From: Achatina immaculata
Lineage: Eukaryota > Mollusca > Gastropoda > Stylommatophora > Achatinidae
NCBI GenBank assembly: GCA_009760885.1
Contig: CM019701.1
Span: 16,187,975-16,251,974, forward strand
Reading direction: 5' to 3'
Length of the DNA stretch: 64,000 nt
The notes under the pieces were generated by a model, which worked only from the letters and a program-made list of their open reading frames with translations, was not told the DNA's origin and searched no databases. Below are positions 46,001-58,000 of this stretch, in pieces; position 1 is the stretch's first letter, and each line of letters begins with the position of its first letter. The position numbers and the translations under genes were made by a program.

Positions 46001-49000
46001 TGGTGGTGAACTATTTGATGTAAGTAATGGGTATTTTAGCTCTCCAACTCGCACTATTTCTCTTATAACTAGCATTGACAGGATAACTCTGTAAATCTGT
46101 AATGGCCTGAAGTCAAGAACTGTCAGACTTAAACAAACAACTAAATGTTGCAATGTTCTAGTCTGTCTGTCTCCTACACAGAGTGAAGACTAATTTGATG
46201 TATCCAAGTTTTAAATTAAAAAAAAAAAAAAAGAGATATTTTTGTTGTAATATTTTTAACACAAGCTGCTATCTTCTTGATGTCTGAGTATTTCTGAATG
46301 ACCATCAGCTCTGCGGAGCTAAGGTAGCGCATGTTCATGCTCATGATACAATATTGTCAAGAACCACAAAAAAGCAGGTGATTCTTCAAACAAATAACTA
46401 GAACACACTTTAGTGGCCAGCTAAATGCAACACTGTCCATACAAAAAAGTTTTTTAAAATACAAAAACAGAAAAAAAAAATACAAAATTCTACACTTATG
46501 GGTAAACAGGGATTATATACTGTTCAAAAAAAGAAATGCAACACTATTGTAGTCGTAATGGACACCAACTTTCTTGTATCAACATTTTATTTTATGGAAT
46601 TAATGTTTCAATCTTGGCATGAAGAAACTTTAAGACTTTAACAACGAAATGATGTTCATTAAATTTGGTTTGGACTTTTATTCTTTGTGATTGAGGCCTC
46701 CATTTCAGTAAGGTGTATGGCTTGTATCAGAGAATGACAAGTCCTTGACATGGATCCGATTAGCAGTTGGATCTGTTGTTGTTGGATGGCTGCCCACTCT
46801 TCCCGCAGTGCAAGAGACAACTGTTGGAGATTTGTTGGCACCACGTCTCACTGGCGGACCTGTCTGTTGAGTTCATCCCATAAGTGTTCTATTAGGTTCA
46901 TGTCTGATGACATGGATGGCCACGGAATGGTCTGGACGTTGTTGTCAGCAAGGAACTGGATGGTGAGTTGTGCCACATGAGGTCGAGTGTTATCCTGCTT
47001 AAAATCGACCCTGGTGCAGCCAGAAGTGGAAGAACATGAGGACGAAGAATTTCAGCAACATATTGTTGGGCATTCAGGTGTCCTTCAATTTGCACCAGGT
47101 CACTTCTTCCCACAAAGCTGATTGTCCCTAACACAAGTACACATCCACCACCATGTGGAGGAGCCTCATCCATGCAGTTCTGGGCGTAGTGCTCATGGAC
47201 TCTGTGGTACTCTTCTCTATCTATCATGTCGCTGGAGTAGAAAGAATGATTCAACACTAAACCAAACCCTTCTCCAATCATTCGCAACAGCCCATTGATG
47301 ATGCTGGTTCACCTACTGCAGTCAGTTCTGGCAATGGCGGTCTGTAAGAACAGGACCTCTGTAGGGTCTTCTAGCCCAAAGATCAGTGTCGTGCAGTCAG
47401 TTCCTGGCCGCTTGATCTGAAATTCGACGAGCTGCTGTCATTGACTGGACTGTTGAGGACGCAGATGTAAATCAATTCCTGAGGTGATGCAGCCGTATGA
47501 AGCAGTCTTCAGCAGGAGTTGTGACTATGAGACTTCCACTGCGTGGCCGGTCTGCAACTGAGCCAGTTTCTTGAAGTCATCTACAAAGGCGACTAATGGT
47601 GCTTCTAAGTACATTAAATTGTCTGGCCACTACACTTTGTGACTGTTCAGTCTGTAAACATCCAAAGACGATGAGTCATTGTTCTGTAGTGAGATGAGCC
47701 ATACTTGTGCATTGAATTTTCAAATGAATTGATTCAAGGAGAGTCAATCTTTTACAGGTATTCAATAACATGGTCGGCGAGTTTTGTGTTCAGTAAGTTT
47801 CACGAGATTCTCGTGAACCTGTCATGAGTTACTGTCAAAAATGCTGTTTTGACTAGTGTCGCTTTTCTGTGCTCATGAATCATTTGCCGAGTACAATTCA
47901 AGTCAGCACGTGAAGTTGATGTCCAAATGAATGTTTCAGGCAATTTGCCCTTGTCTGATCAGCAAACTTTAGTTTAAATCGCAACATTGTATTTGTTGCG
48001 TTTATTTTTTTGAACAGTATAAATATCCGAATTAAAAAAAAAAAAAACAAATATGTGAATTTTAACACCAATGAAAACACAAGACGCATTAGGAAACAGA
48101 AAGCACAAAGATAAGTTTGAAATTATTAGAACACACACATTTGTTTAATACTAGTTAAAACAAGACTTAAGGGAAACTAAAAATACAATTTTTCATTTTC
48201 AAGAAATCACATGAAAATTTAGCACTAATAAAAATATACCACTTCAGCCCAAATATAAGATGACTTTGAATTTTTTTTTTTATGCTTTAAAAGAAAAACA
48301 GAAAGGGCTTGTATATAAGATGGCCTCACATAATAGAAAAATAATTAAATGATCTAAATACCATTCCTTCAGGTAAAATTAAGTAAATGCATTTTTTTTT
48401 CAAACATAAAATTAAGTCATAAATTAATTATTTTTAGTCTCAATCATCATCCTTGTTTTTCTTCTTCTTCTGCCAGTCCAACTTCAGTACTGGTACTAGA
48501 CAGAAACTCATGCTGGACTCCTCCTACGCTATGTCATCCTTGCCTCCCATCCATCTTATAAGAAACACCAGCACTTTGTTAAAGCCCTTTACAGTGAATT
48601 CACTTGTGACTTTTCATCAGCTCATGGTGAAGCACTGGGCCAATAGCTGTATGCCTGCTTTCTTCAGCTTAAACTACATTCTTTCTGTAAGTGATCTTAA
48701 ACTACATTCTTTCTGTAAGTGATCTTTACAGTTTATTAACAACCACACCCAGAACTTGGAGATGACAAGTCAGCCCCCCCCCCCCCCCCCCCCCGGCCAT
48801 ATAACAATATCTGTGTTCATTTCTGCAATCTGCTCGTCTTCTCAGTCATGTGACCACAAAGTGTATCAAGAATTAACATGCCTCACTGCCCTAGTTAGGT
48901 GCCTGGTTGGCATCCCCAGAACAACTTTAAGCCAATCTGCCATCAATTATTAAGTCATCAGTCCTTTTCCTGTGCTCTAACAAGAAATCCCTTTGGAAGC

Positions 49001-52000
49001 ATGTTTATCTTGAAAATAACACAGGACGGAAGTTTTCTACTATCAGCAGTTACACCTATAACACGACAGTAATGTGGCACCTTTCACTGCCTGTAGATCT
49101 AACTATAAACAATTCTGCACCCTTCTTGTCCATGGTAGCACTTGATAGCATGTTGAAAACTTCTACTGTTTTATCAGCATTTATCATCTGATCAAGCACA
49201 TAACTGTGAGCTTTTCTCAGCTGTATAACAATGAAAAGCAATCAAATTATCAGCATACTCTCTAGGTAGGTATTGTGCATGCATAGTGCCTCATCATTAA
49301 GCACAGGTCTGGGCTCCGCATCACGTTTACAATAGTCCCAGCCTGCCTGACATTCAGTCAGTGGAGTTTTTCAACTCATCTGCTATCAGCAGTGCCTTCA
49401 TTCTAATGACTTCACATCTTATTGGATTCCTTGGCCTTATTTCTAACAGATGTATTCTGAAGCAAGTCTATCAAGATCATGACATATTCCAGTCTTGGGT
49501 CCTCTGAAAGCTTTTCTTGATGTACTTTTCACCAAAGCCTTTCATTAATTATAAGCCACCTTCCCTATCAGCCTCATCTCTCTCAAGGGGTAGATGGGGG
49601 ACTTACTCCTCAGCTATCTGCACTAAAAAAAGTGGAAAAAAGAACGAGCACCCAACAATACACAACCACAGAGGTCTACTTTATTCACAGGAGAAGCTGA
49701 CGTCTTACCTTCACATTTGCATATGTAGTGTGCACCTTTTCATCAAACGACTTGAATGTCTGAGAATTCCTACATAAGACAAAAAGAAGGAATAAGAAAA
49801 ACATAAAGATCATAAACAAATTGGTGACAGGTAAGAGAATGATAGAAAAAAAAAAAAAAGTTTAAATGTTAAAGATGCTATTATCACTGGGCTCAGACCT
49901 TGTGCTTTGATCTCCTTTACAACAGGAGTATCTCAGCTTGGTGCATGAACTCTGTAGTACCAGTGAGAACCCTGGTGAACAGATGCACTGACAATATCAC
50001 AGAACTGAAGCTGTTAGCATCAGTCTAAGAAGTTGAGTCATGACACTATCCATTTTATTATAAAGGAAACTGCTGGCCTAACACCTGATGGCATGGAAAC
50101 AGGGATCTCAGCTTTCCTCTTATAACAATATCTACAATCCTGCCTTGAAGCCATGGTGACTGTGTGACAACATCCTGGGTTTTATCAACTATATCATAAC
50201 ATATGTGTGCCTGCAGCTCGTCCATCTATCCATGCAGCCACATATTCAAAGAAGTTAATGAAAGAGAACAGCAGAAGAAAAAGATGAAAAGAATTCAAAG
50301 AATAAAAAGCCTGAGGATAAGGACAGAAAACACACACACATATTTTTTGTTCATAACGTAGAAAATACATGGTGCACTTTCAATCAGCTATAAGTTTTCT
50401 ACGAAATACCATCTCTGTAAAGTCAAGATCAATGTAAGGAAAAATGCCTAACATCAAAAATAAATAACAGCAGTCTTTACTTAATATCACCCATTTTCCT
50501 GGCCACAGCCTGACCCATGCTGTTGATGGCAATGGAAGTTTTTTCTGTTGCTATCTTCACAGCAGCTGAAGTCTTCTGATAACTGAAAGCACAATAAAAG
50601 CTCTGAATTATGATCTATAGTAACACATGAATAATTAGTGTATAAGTATACACAACTAAGTATATAACTATACACAAAGACACTGCAGTAAAGCTGTGAT
50701 AACAAAATGTATGAACTAGGAAAAAAGTAGGAACAACTTTATTAATTAACAAGTGCACAGTTGTGACGTTTTGGTGTGAACATTAATCATACAAAAATAC
50801 ACAGGACACAGAAATAGAGAAAGAAGATAAAATATAAATTCACATGAATGATATATAAAAAAAGTAGGAATGGAAAAAAATAGAATAAAATAAAATAAAT
50901 GGAGCACTTAGCTGTGACTTGTAAGAGGCTGTGTCAGAAGTGCGTGGGGTGGAGTGTGGTGAATGTTGACTCTGGAGACTTGTGATGTGTGATAGTGATA
51001 GGTGAGTCATAATGGTGGGGGAGGGGGGAACCACAGAAAGGGGAGAGAATGATATAATGGCAATCTAGCTGGGAGAAAGTGGAATAAGCGATTGCAGTTG
51101 GGGTAGAGGGGTTGTAATCTGATGCTGTGAGGAGGTTCTGAACTATGTGCAGCAGGTGAGAAAGGAGTGAAACTTAGTGCAGAGGGAATATGATTGTGGA
51201 AGAGGGGAATGTTAGGTGTAACTGAATTATGAGTTCAAACTATGTGGTCCAGTGTCCCATATTCCTGAATGTAATGGTTCTCATACAAAAATATTATTAT
51301 ATGGAAGTGAATCATGGACAATAGGCAAGTCTGCACAAAAATCACTGGAAGCAGCAGAAATGTGGTTTATTAGAAGAATGTTGCGAATCCCCTGGACAGC
51401 AAAAATAACTAATGAAGAATGTATGAGAAGAGCTGGAGAGACAAAAACCCTTGTCAAAAAGATAAGAGAGAGACAATGTACTTTCATAGCACATGCAATG
51501 AGAAGAGGGGGCATTGAAAATATTATAACAACAGGAAAAATAGAAGGAAGAAGATCAAGAGGAAGACCAAGAGAAATGATACTGGACAGTCAAGACGGGA
51601 TGGTGTGAGAGGAGATCACCAACTGAACTGATGGCCTGCATGAAGGATCGGGTACTCTGGAGAAGCATAATAGCCAACGCTAGTCGGCACGGCACCTGAT
51701 GATGATGAATGGTTCTCAAGCACTAAGCAGCTTCTGTCATCAGTGTGGCACTGTTTGATGAGTGTTACCACAAATCTCTGATGTACATTATGAAAACCAG
51801 ACCACTTGTTGACCTCTAACTGGAATATATACAAATATATATATATAACATTTTCAAATCCATATACCAGAGATATTCTCATGGCACAAAGGTTTTGATC
51901 ACACTACTATTCTCTTTAGTAAAAAAAATCTCTCTTTTCCTGTCTGAAGAAAGAATGAAACATAAATTGGTAGCTACTGAAAATTATTTTGCCTGGCTGA

Positions 52001-55000
52001 CTCTCACGTATCTGATTGACATAATCAGTCAGAGTAACAAGAAACCTTGTCTGTGTCTGTCCATTCATGTGTCTCATCATTCAGTTTGACTTTCATTTCT
52101 TCTACAAATAACTCAGTGACATCAACTAGATATAAAGATATAAAGTAGAATCAGACAGAGGTGTATGGTGAAGTGTTACAAAAACAGGGAGAAACAAAGG
52201 AAAGAGAGGCTAACAGTAAGAGGTGAGAACACTGAAATAGTTATGAAAGTAAGAAAGTAACCATTTCATTGCTGAGAAGACACAAGTAGACAACTTAGTC
52301 ATATTTGAAGAGAAAAAGAAAGAGAGGAAGATCTAGAGAAAAATATCTCAGTGGGCTGACCAAGTGGCATGGAAAAAAGAAAAAAAAACAGCTGCCAGTG
52401 CTCTCAGGCATGGCACATAATAACAGCAAACACCTCCATCTCATTCTGGCCTACTAGTATGAGTTTCAACACAGCCACTATCACAGTTACCCTGCACCAG
52501 TAACATTTGCCTGAACTGTTCCCCACAACTCTGAAACACCACACAAATATAGCAGACAGTCATAATGTCTGTTTCAATTTTACTACAATTCTGAAGCAGA
52601 CAGATGCCAGATCCCTGTGAAAGTTGTTGAGCTGTATGGCTGATAGTAACCATCTCTAACCAACATGACTGCCTGCACTTAGAACAGTGTGTTAGCAGAT
52701 CTCATCTATTTCAGACTGTGTCTTCTCTTATCTGTTCTGGTCAGCCAGGCAGTGGTGAAGAATGTTTCCCACAGTCTACTCTGTCTTAGCTATTAGGTAT
52801 CTTCTAGCAATGCATGTTAAGTTCATTCTGTGACTATCTAATCTTTAAGCATACATGAATAATTAAAAATGTTAATACAATTATATGTTTATATGGTAAA
52901 TATGCCATCTATACTGGTTGATACTTCATGCAGATAACCAAAAAAGGCACCTCCTATACAGATTTCACAGTATATGTATTATCATATCAGAACTTGATAA
53001 CTGCTGGAAAATGACATTCCAACAGCATGATATTCTTTGATATACCAACAGCATAACATTCTTTGATATATCAATAGCGTGACATTCTTTGATATATCAA
53101 CAGCGTGACATTCTTTGACATAACAACAGCATGACATTCTTTGATAAATCAACAGCATGACATTCTTTGATAAATCAACAGCATGACATTCTTTGATATA
53201 CCAAAAGCATGACATTTTTTTATATATCAACAGTGTGACATTCTTTGACATACTGACACTCATATAAAAAATCAGGGGTTTTTCATCGCTTTATAACACA
53301 CATCTCAAACATAACTGACATAAATAAAACTGAATATGATCCGATTCAAACACAGGAAACCAGTGAAATACACATGTATGGCAGAACTTTCAAAACCTTC
53401 AAAGTTTTTTTTTTCATTCTCTAATTTTCAACATCTTTTCAAAATATATGATGAAAAGTTTAAATAAGTTTAGCTTCTGCAAATGTATCTAAACAGGCAC
53501 AGTTTGTGCAAATGCCAGCATGTTTCAAGCTTTTTATTTCTACTGCAAGTGAATTATGTTTTGTCAGTGACTTGTGACTTGTTTATTCTACAGCAAGTGA
53601 CTGACATTCCATCAGTGACTTGTGACTTGTTTATTTCTACTACAAGTGCCTGATGTTTTGTCAGTGACTTGTGACTTGTTTATTTCTACTACAAGTGCCT
53701 GATGTTTTGTCAGTGACTTGTGACTTGTTTATTTCTACTGCAAGTGACTGATGTTTTGTCAGTGACTTGTGACTTGTTTATTTCTACAAACTGAAATATT
53801 TTTTCCCCAAACTAATTTTGCATTCATCTGTTTAGTGTCAACTGTAAAATGTTCAGTCATGCTGTTTTCAAACTGCAGGTGGAAGCTGAGCACTATCTGT
53901 TCAGGTCTGCCAATTATTCATAGTAGAAAGTGATATTTTGTGATGGTTTCTTACTGCCAGCTGTGTTAGATGTGACCACACACTTAATATGCATGAAAGA
54001 TTTGGTAGTATTGCCACAGGACTCTCAGACCAGAACATGCTTGCTCAGGAAGTTGTTTCTACATATTGTACAGATGCCATGCAGACAAAGATCTACATGA
54101 AAGCATACACGCAAGAAATTATCAATACTATGTTCTCCTGACAAAGCCTTGCCAAGAGTGAAAGGAAGACATTTATTCTCACTAAATGATAAATGATATA
54201 TCTAACAACAAAATAACACATCTCTGACATTACTCACACATATTTCAAAAAACATTATTCACTAGATTTCACAAGTAGATGAAAGTAATAACTGGCTAAT
54301 AGCTTCACTAATGATTGATAAGCAAGCAGTATCTTTGATATTAAAGCTAAAAGCGTTTATTTGATTGTCCTGAAGTTTATAGAGAGCTTCAATTATAAAT
54401 CTGAACTGTCTGCACAACATAACAAACTTAAACTGTATGTTTGCAACATTTATGCACGATTAACTCTTTCCGTGCCAGGAGTCAATTTTTTGCTTACCAA
54501 CGATCAAAAAATTGATCATGGTTTGTTTCAATAAAAGAACCAGTGTAACATTTAGATTGTACATATTTCGTCCACGTTTCCGGTGACACTTTTCAAAATG
54601 GTGAAAGAGTCCTTAGATACGAGCGATGCCGAGCGAGAAGAAGGAAGAGAAACATGGAAAATTTTCAATTTTTGATGATGTATATAGGGGTACGGACATG
54701 GCCAGTGACCACCCCACTGCTCTTGAATGTATCCCAAGTAGATCTAGACATATTTAGACAACTGGAGAAGTAGTTAGGAGGTTATTTCAGACATTAATTT
54801 AGCGAGAATGCAACACAGAATCAGAATATGAGATCGACAAGTAGATCTAGACATCTCAGATGGTAAGTTGTGCAGATCTAGACCTAGCCGATGGTGAGCT
54901 GGGCACAATCATTGTCTAAAAACATCACATTACTTCTTTTTTCCTAAAAAACTCTGCATTTATGAAATTTTCATACATTTAGTTATACTATGAAACATAA

Positions 55001-58000
55001 TAAGTACACGGAAGTACATGTAAATACTGTTTTCCACTCCATTTTACAACTATACCCCCTAACATATCAAGACCCGCGCTTTTACTCTGGTAAGCAACTG
55101 AATGTCTGCTTTTCTTCCTGTGGCATGGAAAGAGTTAAACAATAAAAAGAACATTAACACAAAATGTGCACGTCCTGTAGCATATGTATGCCATAGTGTT
55201 GCGAAGTGTTAGTGTCTTCACACTTCTAGGTCACTACGGTATTTCAGGTAGGGATGCCAGCAACTGCCCTCACTGTAAGAGTGTGAAGTGTTAGTGCCAA
55301 GGAGTTGCTTGGATGATTATAAAGTGCTTGAACTGCCAAGGAGTTGCTTGGATGATTATAAAGTGCTTGAACTGCCAAGGAGTTGTTTGGATGATTATAA
55401 AGTGCTTGAACTGTAAAGGAGTTGTTTGGATGATTATAAAGTGCTTGAATTGCCAAGGAGTTGCTTGGATGATTATAAAGTGCTTGAACTGCCAAGGAGT
55501 TGCTTGGACAATTATAAAGTGCTTGAACTGCCAAGGAGTTGTCTGGATGATTATAAAGTGCTTGAACTGCCAAGGAGTTGTTTGGATGATTATAAAGTGC
55601 TTAAACTGTCAAGGAGTTGTTTGTATGATTATAAAGTGTCTGAACTGTAAAGGAGTTGTTTGGATGATTATAAAGTGCTTGAACTGCCAAGGAGTTGTTT
55701 GGATGATTATAAAGTGCTTGAACTGCCAGGGAGTTTCTTGGATGATTATAAAGTGCTTGAACTGCCAAGGAGTTGTTTGGATGATTATAAAGTGCTTGAA
55801 CTGCTAAGGAGTTGTTTGGTTGATTATAAAGTGCTTGAACTGCCAAGAAGTTGTTTGGATGATTATAAAGTGCTTGAACTGCCAAAGAGTTTGGATGATT
55901 ATAAAGTGCTTGAACTGCCTAGGAGTTGCTTGGATGATTATAAAGTGCTTGAACTGCCAAGGAGTTGCTTGGACAATTATAAAGTGCTTGAACTGCCAAG
56001 GAGTTGTTTGGATGATTATAAAGTGTCTAAACTGTCAAGGAGTTGTTTGGATGATTATAAAGTGTCTGAACTGTAAAGGAGTTGTTTGGATGATTATAAA
56101 GTGCTTTAACTGCCAAGGAGTTGCTTGGATGATTATAAAGTGCTTGAACTGCCAAGGAGTTGTTTGGAGGATTATAAAGTGCTTGAACTACCATAGTTAC
56201 TGGGATGATTATAAAGTGCTTGAACTGCCAAAGAGTTATTTGGAGGATTATAAAGTGCTTGAACTGAAAAGGAGTTACTCTGATGATTATAAAGTGCTTG
56301 AATTGCCAAGGAGTTATTGGGATGATTATAAAATGCTTGAACTGCCATGGAGTTATTTGGATGATTATAAAGTGCTTGAACTGCCAAGGAGTTACTCTGA
56401 TGATTATAAAGTGCTTGAACTGCCAAGGAGTTATTTGGAGGATTACAAAGGGGTCAAACTGCCAAGGAAATTGCAAATAGCTTGAACTACCAAAGAGTTG
56501 TCCTTCTGACCATTATGAAAAGCTTTAAAGCTCATCTTTGGTTAGAGGATGAGATATTTACATGCTGGCATTTCATAGTCACTTCTAATCTATGTTGTAC
56601 TTTTCTTACAAATTTAACCAATAAAGGCATGCAGTTTTAAATATAAGGGTCCTTCATAAACAGGTGAGATGACTAATCTAATCTGTGATCACTTTAGCAC
56701 TGCAGCATCTCTTTGAGATAGAAAACTTATCACAGATTTGTTTTACATTTCTTTCTGTAATAAACTGCTAATCGAATCAAATGAGAGCTAAGCCCAAACT
56801 TATCTATCTTCTACATCATCTCCCTTGGAGTCGTAACTTTGTAGTGGTTTCTGAAACAAGTAGGTTACAATAGTTTATTGGAGTCCCAGATGGACCCAAA
56901 ATGGTGACTTTTTATAAGCTCCACCACACTAAGCCCAGCCTTGTTTGCCTGGCCTACAGAATAAATCAGACAGTTACTAACAACATCATGAAGCTGTAGA
57001 TCTTGATCAGGTCTTGTCTGCCAGCCATGACAGCTGCATGGCCTCTTCTAGTGCCATCTCTCAGCCATGACAACTTGTGAACTGGAGAATTGTCTTGCTG
57101 AAAGATGACTCCTCTTGTCAATTTCCATCGATGCTTTTCCTTCAATCTGACCCGCAGTTGCTTCACAAGATCAGTGTAATAGGCTCCAGTGGACATTCTG
57201 CCCTTTTGAAAGTAGTCTACCAATAGCACACCTTCTGAATCCCAAAAGATGGAAGACATCACTTTGCCTGCAGACAGAACTACCCTTGCTTTCTTTGGAG
57301 GTGGGGATCCATGATGTCTCCAATGCTTTGACTGTTCTTTGGTTTCTGGTTGAAAATGATGAACCAAAGTCTCATCCAGTCACAAACTGCTGAAGAAACT
57401 TTTCAGGATCTGCAGAAAAATGGCCAAAATTGTCTCTTGACATGTTGTGATGCTGTCGTTTGTGATCAGCTCCAAGAACTTTTGGGACCCATCGAGCAGA
57501 GTTTTGTCATTTGAAGATAAATGTGAATAATGGCATGAACATGTTCCTGGGAGATGCCCAACTCAGTAGCAATGTACCGCTCAGTTAGCAGCTGATCATC
57601 CAATATCATGTCATGGATTTTGCCAGTGGTTTCATCAGTGGTTACTGTTCTTGGTCTTCCTGGACGAGGATCATCTTCCAGACTTTCCCTTCCATGTTTG
57701 AATTGAGCTGCCCATTTCTTCACTGTGCTGTAAGAAGGGGCACTCTCCCCTAGAGTCTCTACCATATCCTCATGGATCTCCTTTGATGATAAGCCCTTGA
57801 TGCAGAGATAGCGAATGACTGGTCAATGAGAAAGTTTATTCATTTTCTCAATTTCTGCCACCCCTTACCACTTCAGTAGCTTGTAAACAAACAAATTGGT
57901 TGCAGTTAATTTCTTGAAACTTGGTGTTTAATCTTACATTAACCTGATCTACAAATGAACCTAATATCAACAGTGTGTTTCAAGTATTTGTACCTTAGGC

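Noticed and set aside
55244..56485. Cysteine-rich repeat protein (CLNC cycle) resembling a zinc-finger array
   Set aside because: The cycle follows the 39-bp DNA repeat, exists in several frames, and sits in an intron of the opposite-strand gene. No true zinc-finger spacing.
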